This document shows, in pieces, positions 41,063 through 49,518 of a stretch of 52,827 nt of DNA; position 1 is the first letter of the stretch; every line of letters begins with the position of its first letter. The DNA lies in the NCBI GenBank assembly GCA_910586515.1, contig CAJUGL010000021.1, positions 1 through 52,827 on the forward strand. The letters are read 5' to 3'. The notes below the pieces were generated by a model. It worked only from the letters and a program-made list of their open reading frames with translations. It did not search any database and was not told the origin of the DNA. A program made the translations under genes and the position numbers. The DNA comes from an uncultured Acetatifactor sp. GTDB lineage: Bacteria > Bacillota > Clostridia > Lachnospirales > Lachnospiraceae.

Positions 41063-42264
41063 TCTTCTTCACCGCCTTCTACATTATTTTTTACCATGGC
41101 ATTGGGGCCGATCTTGGCATTGTCGCCGATGGTCACGCCCGCTCCCACTGTAGCCACCCCGTTTTCCGTCTCCGTAGGCATCGCTCCCACCACAGCATTC
41201 TCGCCGATGGTCACATTCTCCGCCACAATGCAGTGCTTCACGGTAGCGCCGGCCTTGATCACCGTGCCTCCCATGATTACCGCATCTTCGATGACAGCGC
41301 CCTTCTCCACCCTGACGCCGGAGAAAAGAATGGAATGCTTTACGCTGCCCTTGATGCGGCAGCCGTCCGTGATCATGGAATTCTCCACCACGGCCCCTGC
41401 GCTGATCTTGTGCCCTGTCATACCGCTGTTCCGGCTGTAGATCTTCCAGTCCTCGTCAAACAGGTTGATCCCGCTGTGTTCCGGATCCAGAATCTCCATA
41501 TTCGCCTCCCAGAGAGAGGAAATGGTTCCCACATCCTTCCAGTAGCCGTTGAAGTGGTACGCATACATTCTGCGGTTGTCCTTCAGCAGATTAGGAATGA
41601 TATTGTTGCCGAAGTCATTCTCGGAATTGGGATCCGCCTCGTCTTCTTCCAGATACTTGCGCAGAATATCCCAATTGAAAATGTAGATACCCATGGAAGC
41701 CAGATTAGACTTGGGGTTCTTGGGCTTCTCCTGGAATTCCGTAATCCTGTCATCCTTATCCGCCACCATCAGGCCGAAACGGGAAGCCTCCTCCCAGGGA
41801 ACCTCCATGACAGCCACGCTGAACTCCGCATTCTTCTCCTTGTGGAATTTCAGGAAATCGCTGTAATCCTGCTTACAGATCTGATCTCCGGACAGAATGA
41901 TGACATACTGGGGGTCATAACGCTCAATAAAGGAGATATTCTGGTAAATCGCGTTTGCCGTCCCCTTGTACCAGTCCGAGCCGCTTGCTTTCTGATAAGG
42001 CGGCAGAACATGCACCCCTCCGTAGAGACGGTCCAGGTCCCAGGGCTGGCCGTTTCCTATGTATTCATTCAGCACCAGAGGCTGATACTGGGTCAAAATG
42101 CCTACCGTATCAATATCAGAATTGACACAGTTTGACAGCGGGAAGTCAATGATACGATATTTTCCGCCGAACGGAACTGCCGGTTTCGCAAGCTTCTCTG
42201 TCAAAGCGTACAGACGGGAACCCTGGCCCCCGGCGAGAAGCATTGCTATCATTTCTTTTGCCAT
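41056..42264 (-). CDS. glgC: Glucose-1-phosphate adenylyltransferase catalytic subunit GlgC
   Basis: 402 aa. Catalytic loop LLAGGQGSRLYALTEKLAKPAVPFGG, the NYRIIDFPLSN-type segment YRIIDFPLSNCVNS, then YKGTANAIYQN, ILSGDQI and GYWKDVGT, and a C-terminal beta-helix (GAVVENSMITDGCRIKGSVKHSILFSGVRVEKGAVIEDAVIMGGTVI). It makes ADP-glucose from ATP and glucose 1-phosphate, the committed step of glycogen synthesis. AGGAGGG precedes the ATG. A long structured leader with a small ORF lies upstream. Confidence 0.96.
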   Translation of the reverse strand: MAKEMIAMLLAGGQGSRLYALTEKLAKPAVPFGGKYRIIDFPLSNCVNSDIDTVGILTQYQPLVLNEYIGNGQPWDLDRLYGGVHVLPPYQKASGSDWYKGTANAIYQNISFIERYDPQYVIILSGDQICKQDYSDFLKFHKEKNAEFSVAVMEVPWEEASRFGLMVADKDDRITEFQEKPKNPKSNLASMGIYIFNWDILRKYLEEDEADPNSENDFGNNIIPNLLKDNRRMYAYHFNGYWKDVGTISSLWEANMEILDPEHSGINLFDEDWKIYSRNSGMTGHKISAGAVVENSMITDGCRIKGSVKHSILFSGVRVEKGAVIEDAVIMGGTVIKAGATVKHCIVAENVTIGENAVVGAMPTETENGVATVGAGVTIGDNAKIGPNAMVKNNVEGGEEEW

Positions 42265-42282
42265 ATTATACCCTCCTGATTT

Positions 42283-42432
42283 TTAAAGCATAAGTAAATT
42301 ATACAACAAAACCAGAGTAATGAACAGGCTTTTTGTGAATTTTTTTAATAAAAATGCTTTTTTCCTGTATCCCTTCGTGATTTCACACTGTTCCCAGAGA
42401 TGTCCATCCCGAACAGTCCATAGTTTCCCCAT
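42283..42432 (-). CDS. 49-aa small protein in the glgC leader
   Basis: A strong AAAGGAGGGAAGCT sits before an ATG at 42432. The frame reads MGKLWTVRDGHLWEQCEITK then GYRKKAFLLKKFTK and ends with the hydrophobic SLFITLVLLYNLLML before TAA, 18 bp upstream of the glgC start codon. It looks like a soluble N-terminus with a C-terminal membrane segment. The frame was checked codon by codon and has no stop. No relative recognised. It may be a true small protein, or a translated leader that regulates glgC. Confidence 0.55.
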   Translation of the reverse strand: MGKLWTVRDGHLWEQCEITKGYRKKAFLLKKFTKSLFITLVLLYNLLML

Positions 42433-42479
42433 AGCTTCCCTCCTTTGCTTATCCGGGAAAGCATGCTGATTGCAGCTTC

Positions 42480-42640
42480 CGCGGAATATACGCCGCCGGC
42501 AGGAAACATCCGGGATGATACCGTTCCTGCCCTTTCCTTGTTCCTTAATTCTAAATGCTTTCCAGTGAAAAACAGCAGAAACGCTATTAAACCTTAGAAA
42601 TACCGAAATTCAGACGATGAGCCGCATTTTCCTGCTGCTC
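42480..42640 (-). promoter_or_regulatory. Structured leader of the glgC transcript
   Basis: Between the promoter and the small ORF the minus strand carries GGCAGGAA..TTTCCTGCC and GAGC..GCTC stems. No known riboswitch class was recognised in it. Confidence 0.4.
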
Positions 42641-42648
42641 ACAGTATT

Positions 42649-42677
42649 AGAATAATATAAATCAAAAATATTGTCAA
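42649..42677 (-). promoter_or_regulatory. Sigma-A promoter of glgC-glgD
   Basis: TTGACA (42672-42677), 17-bp spacer, TATTCT (42649-42654) on the minus strand. It implies a leader of about 375 nt before glgC. Confidence 0.7.
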
Positions 42678-42714
42678 GCGCCCAGCACAGCCGATTTTCC
42701 CCCAAAAGTTTCCA

Positions 42715-42743
42715 ACATATTTTCTTTTCACCGGGTCATACTA
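42715..42743 (+). promoter_or_regulatory. Sigma-G-like promoter of the SASP gene
   Basis: ACATA (42715-42719) and CATACTA (42737-42743) with a 17-bp spacer match the forespore sigma-G pattern GMATR / CATHMTA except for one base. It precedes a spore-protein gene by about 110 bp. No sigma-A -35/-10 pair was seen there. Confidence 0.65.
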
Positions 42744-42778
42744 AGACCAAGATAAGTTGCAGCAAACACTTAAACTGA

Positions 42779-42817
42779 ATCTTCAGGATAAGTGCATGCA
42801 GCGCTTATCTTGAAGAT
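42779..42817. repeat. Hairpin in the SASP leader
   Basis: ATCTTCAGGATAAG (42779-42792) pairs with CTTATCTTGAAGAT (42804-42817), 13 of 14 positions complementary. It may stabilise the forespore mRNA. Confidence 0.6.
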
Positions 42818-42851
42818 AGATGCAAATGAGACATGAATGGAGGTGAACTAA

Positions 42852-43052
42852 ATGTCCGACAGCAGAAGCAACAGAGTAGAAGTACCTGAAGCAAAGGCAG
42901 CAATGGATCGTTTTAAGACCGAGGTAGCATCCGAGCTTGGCGTAAACCTGAAAGAAGGTTATAACGGCGATTTGACTTCCCGTGAAGCCGGTTCTATCGG
43001 CGGCGAGATGGTTCGTCGTATGATCAAGAAGCAGGAAGAGCAGATGAAATAA
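42852..43052 (+). CDS. Alpha/beta-type small acid-soluble spore protein
   Basis: 66 aa. The two family blocks are clear: AMDRFKTEVASELGVNLKEGYNGDLTSREAG and IGGEMVRRMIKKQEEQM. TEVASE contains the GPR protease cleavage site used at germination. These proteins coat and protect spore DNA. The GGAGGTGA site precedes the ATG, and the promoter is sigma-G-like. The gene marks the organism as a spore former. Confidence 0.96.
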   Translation: MSDSRSNRVEVPEAKAAMDRFKTEVASELGVNLKEGYNGDLTSREAGSIGGEMVRRMIKKQEEQMK

Positions 43053-43110
43053 AGCTCCCGGCTGACAAAACCGAAATTGCTGATTACGAAATAAGCAATC
43101 GGTAAACAGA

Positions 43111-43155
43111 GACTGCCGCACTAATCCTGACAAACAGGAGTGCGGCAGTCTTTTT
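43111..43155 (+). terminator. Terminator of the SASP gene
   Basis: GACTGCCGCACT (43111-43122) pairs perfectly with AGTGCGGCAGTC (43139-43150), followed by five Ts. It lies between convergent SASP and transaldolase genes. Confidence 0.92.
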
Positions 43156-43224
43156 CATGAGCTCCGGACCATGTCCTTATTCTACTTGCTTCCCTTGTCT
43201 CTTTCCGTAACCCCCGGCTGCGTG

Positions 43225-43878
43225 TCACTCCCCAAATACAGCCCTGTAATCCGCCTGGAACTTGGAGATGCCTGCATCTGTCAGGGGATGCTGCACCATC
43301 TGCATAATGACTCCATAGGGAACCGTGGCAATATCTGCTCCCGCCAGAGCACAGTCTGTAACATGAACGGGATTCCGTACACTTGCCGCGATAATCTCGG
43401 TATCCAGATCCGTCATGGCAAAAATGTCGGAAATCTCCCGAATCAGATCAACACCTCTCTGGCTGATGTCATCCAGACGTCCCAGAAAAGGAGACACAAA
43501 CGCCGCCCCTGCCCTTGCGGCAAGCAGAGCCTGATTTGCGGTAAAGATCAGCGTCATATTTACCTTGATTCCCTCTGCGGAAAGAGCCTTACAGGCCTTC
43601 AATCCTTCAACTGTCATGGGAATCTTCACCACCATATTGGGGTGAATCGCCGCGATCTCCCTGCCTTCCCTGATCATGCCTTCCGCATCCGTGGTGGTGG
43701 CTTTCACTTCCCCGCTGATGGGCCCGTCCACTATAGAAGCGATCTCCTTAATCACCTCCTCAAATATCCTGCCCTCCTTGGCAATCAGGGAAGGGTTGGT
43801 GGTAACACCGCAGATGACACCCATGTCATTTGCCGTTTTGATGTCCTCTACCTTAGCCGTATCAATAAAAAAACGCAT
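43225..43878 (-). CDS. fsa: Fructose-6-phosphate aldolase-type transaldolase
   Basis: 217 aa, the short TalC/FSA length. TIM-barrel motifs: MRFFIDTAKVEDIK, GVTTNPSLIAKEG, the Schiff-base lysine in MVVKIPMT, VNMTLIFTANQALLAA and FVSPFLGRLDDI. It is either a transaldolase of the pentose phosphate pathway or a fructose-6-phosphate aldolase; sequence alone does not decide. GGAGAGGAG precedes the ATG. The kinase gene upstream is on the same strand. Confidence 0.92.
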   Translation of the reverse strand: MRFFIDTAKVEDIKTANDMGVICGVTTNPSLIAKEGRIFEEVIKEIASIVDGPISGEVKATTTDAEGMIREGREIAAIHPNMVVKIPMTVEGLKACKALSAEGIKVNMTLIFTANQALLAARAGAAFVSPFLGRLDDISQRGVDLIREISDIFAMTDLDTEIIAASVRNPVHVTDCALAGADIATVPYGVIMQMVQHPLTDAGISKFQADYRAVFGE

Positions 43879-43966
43879 ACAAAATCTCCTCTCCTTATTT
43901 TACCCGGTTTTCGGGCCTCTCCCATTATATACGCTATCCGGAAAATCTTCAATGGCCTTTTCATCA

Positions 43967-44773
43967 TTATTGGGTCCTTTTCTCCCATTGTTCCAGCGCA
44001 GAAAGCAGCTGCTCCATCTCCCGAATCCTCCGCGAGACATCCTCCTGCCTGCAGGCTTCCAAAATCCGCCGCAGCCCCCTGGACTTTTCCTTCCGCTCAG
44101 GCCACCCCACGCTCTTCCGCGTCCGATCCCCTCCCAACATTTCCTCCATGGTCCGCCCAAGCCCATAGACATCGCAGGCCGGAGTCAGTTGTCTCCCGCC
44201 CTCCAGCTGCTCCGGCGCGGCAAAACCCGGCGTGCCTGCCCGCGAAAATATCCCTTCTTCCAGAGAGCACACACAGCCGAAATCCACCAGCTTCACCCCG
44301 CCGGCCTGTCCCACCATGATATTGGCCGGCTTTACATCCCGAAAGAGATACTTTTCCGGCCTTCCGTGGAGATAGGCCAGCCCTTCCGCCAGCGCAATCC
44401 CCATATGTACCGTCTGTCTGGCCGAAAAACGACCTCTCCGCGCCAGCATTTCTTCCAGAGAACATCCCGCCACATACTCGCTCAGCAAAAATCCCAGACC
44501 GGCCTCTCTCCAGAAGGCAAAGCATGTCGTAAACAGAGGATGATCCAGCGCCGCCATAACCTGCGCCTCCCTCTCCAACAGCCTCGCATCCCTGCTGATC
44601 TTACAGGCATACACCCTGCCGTCAGTCTCATCCTCCACACAATACACTGCAGAAAAAGCCCCCTTGCCCAGCAATCTGCGGCATTTATATCCCTTCCGGC
44701 CGAGGACCCATCCGCCCAGATAGTCCTCCCTGTTCCTATCCCCGGCGCTTCCGCATTCCATTCCCCGAGGCAC
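43967..44773 (-). CDS. Ser/Thr protein kinase, soluble
   Basis: 268 aa Hanks-type kinase. Visible are the glycine loop GKGAFSAVY, the ATP-binding lysine in YACKIS, a helix-C glutamate in LEREAQVMAAL, the catalytic loop FRDVKPANIM (His of HRD replaced by Phe), DFG and the APE-like AAPEQ. It should be active. There is no transmembrane helix or PASTA domain, unlike the usual Firmicute PrkC. A GTG at 44773 with GGGAGG before it is preferred; an ATG at 44761 is possible. It sits at the end of the pyrH-rseP cluster, 38 bp after rseP, hence may be co-transcribed. Confidence 0.85.
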   Translation of the reverse strand: MPRGMECGSAGDRNREDYLGGWVLGRKGYKCRRLLGKGAFSAVYCVEDETDGRVYACKISRDARLLEREAQVMAALDHPLFTTCFAFWREAGLGFLLSEYVAGCSLEEMLARRGRFSARQTVHMGIALAEGLAYLHGRPEKYLFRDVKPANIMVGQAGGVKLVDFGCVCSLEEGIFSRAGTPGFAAPEQLEGGRQLTPACDVYGLGRTMEEMLGGDRTRKSVGWPERKEKSRGLRRILEACRQEDVSRRIREMEQLLSALEQWEKRTQ

Positions 44774-44810
44774 ATTCCCTCCCGTATTCCGTTCTCTTCC
44801 CCGGCTTTGT

Positions 44811-45872
44811 CTATTTCATGAAAATATTGGACAAATCGTTAAAGAAGATAATTACCATCAGCACCATAAAAAACATCAGGCCCGCAAAATGAACCATTCC
44901 CTCTTTTTCCGGCGGAACGGGTTTGCCCCGAATCACCTCCAACAGCAAAAACACCAGCCTGCCTCCGTCCAGCGCAGGGATGGGGAGCAGATTCAGTATT
45001 CCCAGGTTCACCGAAAGCATCAGCATTATGTTCAGCATACTCAGCAGCACACTGGACCAGCCGTAAACTTTCACCGACTCATAGGTCTTTCCCACCACGT
45101 TCACGGCTATTCCCACCGGTCCTGCCACATCTTTTCGGGTGACCTTTCCCTTGGAAATCATTCCCAGACTTTTAAACGTGGCCTTGACGGAATACCGCAT
45201 TTCATACCAGGCATATTTCAGCGTCTCAATCCCCTTCGGCTCAATATACTCCGAATTGCTCACTCCCAACTGATATATTCCCGCGGTCTCCGAGAATTGC
45301 GGCGTCACCGTCGTGGTATAGCGGGTTCCGCCCCGCTCGTATACCACTTCCACATCGCCCCCGGAATAAGTGGCCTGCATATAGAGCGGAATTTCCTGGT
45401 ACAGTCCCAATTTCTCCCCGTTCAGAGAGATAATCCTGTCTCCGTCCTGCATGCCGGCAGCCTCCGCCGCGCCGCCCTCTACTATATTAGTGATCACCGG
45501 GTCACGGATGGCGATGATGTCCTTCATGTTCACCATAATCAGAGCAATGACAAATGCCAGAATAAAATTAAAGACCGGGCCTGCCACCACCGTGGATATC
45601 CGCCCCCAGACACTGGCCTTGAGGAAAGATCCCTCCCCATCTCCTTCAGAGTCAAGTCCGTCTTCCCCCTCGAATAAGCAGGCTCCGCCAATGGGAAAGA
45701 TTTTCAGCGAATATACAGTCCCGCCCTTTTTGAACGATAATATACTCGGCCCCATCCCCACGGCAAATTCCTGCACATGAATGCCGTTGGCCTTGGCCAA
45801 AAGATAATGTCCGAATTCATGAGCGATCACCACAACTCCAAATATCACAATGAACCAAATAATCGTTGCCAT
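44811..45872 (-). CDS. rseP: RIP metalloprotease RseP (site-2 protease)
   Basis: 353 aa membrane zinc protease. HEFGH lies in the first helix (VVVIAHEFGHYLLAK, about residues 15-24), a PDZ domain in the middle (GGAAEAAGMQDGDRIISLNGEKL), and NLLPIPALDGGR near the C-terminus supplies the third zinc ligand. It cuts anti-sigma factors within the membrane. Gene order after dxr is typical of Firmicutes. The ATG at 45872 is preceded by AGGAAGG. Confidence 0.94.
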   Translation of the reverse strand: MATIIWFIVIFGVVVIAHEFGHYLLAKANGIHVQEFAVGMGPSILSFKKGGTVYSLKIFPIGGACLFEGEDGLDSEGDGEGSFLKASVWGRISTVVAGPVFNFILAFVIALIMVNMKDIIAIRDPVITNIVEGGAAEAAGMQDGDRIISLNGEKLGLYQEIPLYMQATYSGGDVEVVYERGGTRYTTTVTPQFSETAGIYQLGVSNSEYIEPKGIETLKYAWYEMRYSVKATFKSLGMISKGKVTRKDVAGPVGIAVNVVGKTYESVKVYGWSSVLLSMLNIMLMLSVNLGILNLLPIPALDGGRLVFLLLEVIRGKPVPPEKEGMVHFAGLMFFMVLMVIIFFNDLSNIFMK

Positions 45873-45892
45873 CAGTCAAACCCTTCCTAATT

Positions 45893-47095
45893 CTATAGTA
45901 TGATACCAGGGGCCCGCGAAACTTTTTCCCGGATCCGTTGGTGGGTCTCCTGCTCTGCCGCCAGGATCTCCTCCACTGTAGGATTCGCAATGATCCTGTG
46001 CCCCTCCATGGCCTCTTGAATCAGCTCCGCAATGCCCGGATAGGAAATCCTCCGCTCCAAAAACAGCTCCACAGCCTTCTCATTGGCCGCATTGTAGACG
46101 ACAGGCATGCTCCCGCCCGTCTCTGCCGCCCGATAGGCCAGCGCCAGCCCGGGAAAGGCAGTCATGTCAGGTTTCTCGAAAGTCAGCTGTCCCAGCGCAA
46201 ACAAATCCACCCGCTCCCCGGCCAGAGGTCTTCTCTCCGGATAAAAAAGAGCATACTGGATGGGAAGTTTCATGTCATGAGGGCCCATCTGGGCGATAAT
46301 GGCTCCGTCCGCATACTGTACGGCAGAGTGAACAATGCTCTGTGGGTGAATCACCACCTGGATCCGGTCCAGTTCCACGCCGAACAGCCACTTCGCCTCC
46401 ATTACCTCCAGCCCCTTGTTCACCAGGGTGGAAGAATCAATGGTTATCTTCCTGCCCATGTTCCAATTGGGATGTTTCAGGGCATCCTCGGGCCTGATGT
46501 CCGCCAGCTCCGCTCTGGTCCTGCCCCGGAACGGCCCGCCGGACGCAGTCAGCAACAACTTCTCTATGCCCAGATCGCCGTACAGTCCTGTGCGCTCGCC
46601 GGTCCTGCCCAAAAGCTCCCCGTTCAGAGACTGGAAAATAGCGCTGTGTTCGCTGTCCACAGGCAGGACGGCAACCTTCTTCTCCCTGGCAAGAGGCATG
46701 ATAATATGACCTGCCGTCACCAAAGTCTCCTTATTTGCCAGAGCGATATCCTTACCGGCCTCGATGGCTGCAATGGTGGGCCTGATACCAATCATGCCCA
46801 CAATGGCTGTAACCAATACCTGACTCTCGGGCATTACTGCAATTTCCAGCAGCCCCTCCATACCGTACAAAACTTTTACCTTTAGATCTGCTGTCCGCAC
46901 CCGCAGATCTTCCGCCGCTTCCCTGCTCCACATACAGGCAGCCAACGGACGGAATTCCCTGACCTGTTCTTCCATTTTGTCCACGCTGTTTCCCGCCGCC
47001 AGCGCAGTCACCCGCAAATCCGCATTATTCCGTACGATATCCAGTGTCTGCGTGCCGATAGACCCGGTGGAACCCAATATGGCTATATTTTTCAT
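45893..47095 (-). CDS. dxr: 1-deoxy-D-xylulose 5-phosphate reductoisomerase
   Basis: 400 aa. NADPH-binding start MKNIAILGSTGSIGTQTLDI, then ALANKETLVTAG, LPVDSEHSAIFQ with the metal ligands, LTASGGPF, NWNMGRKITIDSSTLVNKGLEVMEA and HPQSIVHS. It converts DXP to MEP in isoprenoid synthesis; ispD in this window carries out the next step. ATG at 47095; an in-frame GTG at 47107 is an alternative. Confidence 0.96.
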   Translation of the reverse strand: MKNIAILGSTGSIGTQTLDIVRNNADLRVTALAAGNSVDKMEEQVREFRPLAACMWSREAAEDLRVRTADLKVKVLYGMEGLLEIAVMPESQVLVTAIVGMIGIRPTIAAIEAGKDIALANKETLVTAGHIIMPLAREKKVAVLPVDSEHSAIFQSLNGELLGRTGERTGLYGDLGIEKLLLTASGGPFRGRTRAELADIRPEDALKHPNWNMGRKITIDSSTLVNKGLEVMEAKWLFGVELDRIQVVIHPQSIVHSAVQYADGAIIAQMGPHDMKLPIQYALFYPERRPLAGERVDLFALGQLTFEKPDMTAFPGLALAYRAAETGGSMPVVYNAANEKAVELFLERRISYPGIAELIQEAMEGHRIIANPTVEEILAAEQETHQRIREKVSRAPGIIL

Positions 47096-47211
47096 GCTGT
47101 ACGCCACTCCCTCCTTCTGCCCGGAACAGCAGCACAGTCAGCCTCCTGAACGGCTGCCGTCCAAAACCTTTACGTCCTTTGCTCAAGGGCTGAAACGCCC
47201 TTCGGCTGTTC

Positions 47212-48042
47212 CTAAACCGCTGTCAGCAGAAAGAAAACCGTCAAAAAATAGGTCATGGGCGCCGTGACAATCATGCTGTCAAAACGATCCATTATGCCGC
47301 CGTGGCCGGGTATCAATTTCCCGTAATCCTTTATGTCGTTATTGCGTTTAACCGCAGATGCGGCCAGATCCCCCACCATGCTCATAATCGCCCCCAAACC
47401 GCAGATAACCGCAATGATCCAGGCTAGACCGCCCCTCTCCACAGCCTTCTCCACAAAGAAGAACCCATACAGCCAGCCGATCAGTCCCGCTCCCAGCACC
47501 CCGCCGATACAGCCCTCCAGGGACTTCTTGGGACTCAGCACGGGAAAAATCTTCTTCCTGCCAATCAGCTTTCCCACCGCATAGGCACAGGTATCGCACC
47601 CCCAGGAACTGATGAGAATCATCCAAACCGTATAGACGCCCTGGGGAGCCATTCTGGTCTGGTAAACAAAAGAAAGAAGAACCGGGCAATAGAAAAAGGC
47701 AAAGACCGCAGCCATGACCCGGGCCGCATCGTATCGGGGAAAGGTCATCACATAGGCAAAAAGTACCGCCAGGAAAGTTGCCACAATACACATCAGCAGA
47801 TACGTATGCCCCTCCGTAAAGTACATCAGCAGATAATAAGCGGTAATCCCCGCAAAACCGATTATCTCCAAAACGTTAATTTTCATCTCTCCTGCCGCAC
47901 ACTTCAGGGCCTTGGTCAATTCCCGGAATCCTGCCAGGGAAACGGCCCATAATATCAGCGCCAGCAAAACACCTCCGCAGCCCAGGGCTCCCACGGCAAC
48001 CGCCAGCAATACCACCCCGCTCGCCAATCTGGTCCAAAACAT
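47212..48042 (-). CDS. cdsA: Phosphatidate cytidylyltransferase
   Basis: 276 aa integral membrane enzyme with about eight helices; it makes CDP-diacylglycerol from phosphatidic acid and CTP. The family signature is present near the C-terminus: SAVKRNNDIKDYGKLIPGHG then GIMDRFDS. GAGGAGG precedes the ATG at 48042. It follows uppS by 30 bp. Confidence 0.95.
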   Translation of the reverse strand: MFWTRLASGVVLLAVAVGALGCGGVLLALILWAVSLAGFRELTKALKCAAGEMKINVLEIIGFAGITAYYLLMYFTEGHTYLLMCIVATFLAVLFAYVMTFPRYDAARVMAAVFAFFYCPVLLSFVYQTRMAPQGVYTVWMILISSWGCDTCAYAVGKLIGRKKIFPVLSPKKSLEGCIGGVLGAGLIGWLYGFFFVEKAVERGGLAWIIAVICGLGAIMSMVGDLAASAVKRNNDIKDYGKLIPGHGGIMDRFDSMIVTAPMTYFLTVFFLLTAV

Positions 48043-48072
48043 TCGGATATCCTCCTCTATCTGCGCTTTTCT

Positions 48073-48792
48073 CTAATCGGATTTCAGGCCGCCGCGTTTC
48101 CTGTCTCTATGATTATATGCCTCCACGGCTTTTACCAATTCTTCTTTGGTGAAATCCGGCCAGGGAACCGGCGTGAAATAAAATTCCGTATAGGCCAGCT
48201 GCCACAACAGAAAATTGGAGATGCGCAGCTCATTACAGGTCCTGATCAGCAAATCCGGCTCCGGAATTCCCGCCGTATCCAGCGCATCCCCAAATGCCTC
48301 CTCCGTTATCTCCTCAGGCCTTGTTTTCCCTGCCGCCGCATCCGCAGCCAGCTTTCTCGCAGCCCTGATGATTTCGTCTCTGCCGCCGTAGTTGATGGCT
48401 ATCTGAAAGTGCAGGCCGTCATTGTTTTTCGTGGCCTCCTCCAGTTCCAGAATCCTGCTGCGTATATCTTCCTCAAGGCCGGACTTGTCTCCCAGCACCC
48501 TGACGCACATGCGATTCTTCTCCGCCGTTTTCAGGCAGGTCTTCATATAATTGCGCAGCAGCTTCATCAGCGCATCCACCTCATCCCGGGGACGGCTCCA
48601 GTTTTCCGTGGAAAAAGCATACACCGTCAGATACTGTATGCCCATCCGATAAGCCTCCTCGCAGATGGTCTCCACGGTTTTTGCCCCCTGCACATGGCCG
48701 TAATTCCGGGGCATCCCCTTGGCCCTGGCCCATCTGCCGTTTCCGTCTAAAATAATCGCCACATGCCGCGGCATCCTCAGTTCCTCGCTCAT
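48073..48792 (-). CDS. uppS: Undecaprenyl diphosphate synthase
   Basis: 239 aa cis-prenyltransferase. Signature HVAIILDGNGRWARAKGMPR near the N-terminus with the catalytic Asp, YAFSTENWSRP, and a C-terminal PDLLIRTCNELRISNFLLWQ with FYFTPVPWPDF. It makes the lipid carrier for peptidoglycan and other wall polymers. GGGGGGACGG precedes the ATG. Confidence 0.96.
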   Translation of the reverse strand: MSEELRMPRHVAIILDGNGRWARAKGMPRNYGHVQGAKTVETICEEAYRMGIQYLTVYAFSTENWSRPRDEVDALMKLLRNYMKTCLKTAEKNRMCVRVLGDKSGLEEDIRSRILELEEATKNNDGLHFQIAINYGGRDEIIRAARKLAADAAAGKTRPEEITEEAFGDALDTAGIPEPDLLIRTCNELRISNFLLWQLAYTEFYFTPVPWPDFTKEELVKAVEAYNHRDRKRGGLKSD

Positions 48793-48918
48793 CCGTCCCC
48801 CCGTCCGTCAGACGAAATACCGCAGGGGAGCGGATATGTTCGTTCCACTCCCCTTATTTCTGCCTGTTCTTTATTTGTCTGCCTGACCGTAATCCCTGCC
48901 GGACTCTCCCGCTGCAGA

Positions 48919-49470
48919 TTACACGGTCATGATTTCCTTGGATTTCTTCTCCATCAGAGAATCCACTTCCTTAATGTACTTGTCGGTGGCCTTCTGCAGC
49001 TGTTCCTCCAGCTGTTTGATCTCGTCCTCGGACACATCCGTTTTGCCCAGCTTCTTCAGGGCATCGTTTCCGTCCCTGCGGATATTCCGGATGGCGACTT
49101 TTCCGTCCTCTGCCTTTTTCCTTACTTCTTTTACCAGATCCTTCCTGCGCTCCTCCGTGAGTTCCGGGAAGACCAGCCGAATGACGCTGCCGTCATTTGA
49201 AGGGTTGATGCCCAGGTCGGAGGTCAAAATAGCCTTCTCAATGGCCTTAATGATAGATTTCTCCCAGGGGGCTATCTGGATGATGCGCGCCTCCGGCACC
49301 GTGATATTGCCCACCTGCTGAATCGGCGTCGGCGTCCCGTAATAGTCAACGCGAATCTTGTCCAGAACATGGGGATTGGCCCGTCCCGCCCGAATCGTGT
49401 TGTAATCCCCCTCCAGGAATTCGATGGCCTTTTTCATCTTGTCCTCATACTGCTGCAATCTGGCATCCAT
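48919..49470 (-). CDS. frr: Ribosome recycling factor
   Basis: 183 aa. Three-helix-bundle protein that splits post-termination ribosomes with EF-G. Hallmarks: FLEGDYNTIRAGRANPHVLDKIRVDYYGTPTPIQQVGNITVPEAR, and the C-terminal helix ending DSLMEKKSKEIMTV. AAAGGAGAG precedes the ATG at 49470. It follows pyrH by about 50 bp, the standard order. Confidence 0.97.
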   Translation of the reverse strand: MDARLQQYEDKMKKAIEFLEGDYNTIRAGRANPHVLDKIRVDYYGTPTPIQQVGNITVPEARIIQIAPWEKSIIKAIEKAILTSDLGINPSNDGSVIRLVFPELTEERRKDLVKEVRKKAEDGKVAIRNIRRDGNDALKKLGKTDVSEDEIKQLEEQLQKATDKYIKEVDSLMEKKSKEIMTV

Positions 49471-49518
49471 AGCTTTGTACTCTCCTTTTGCTTATTTCAC
49501 GGCTTCAGAGCCGTCCTT

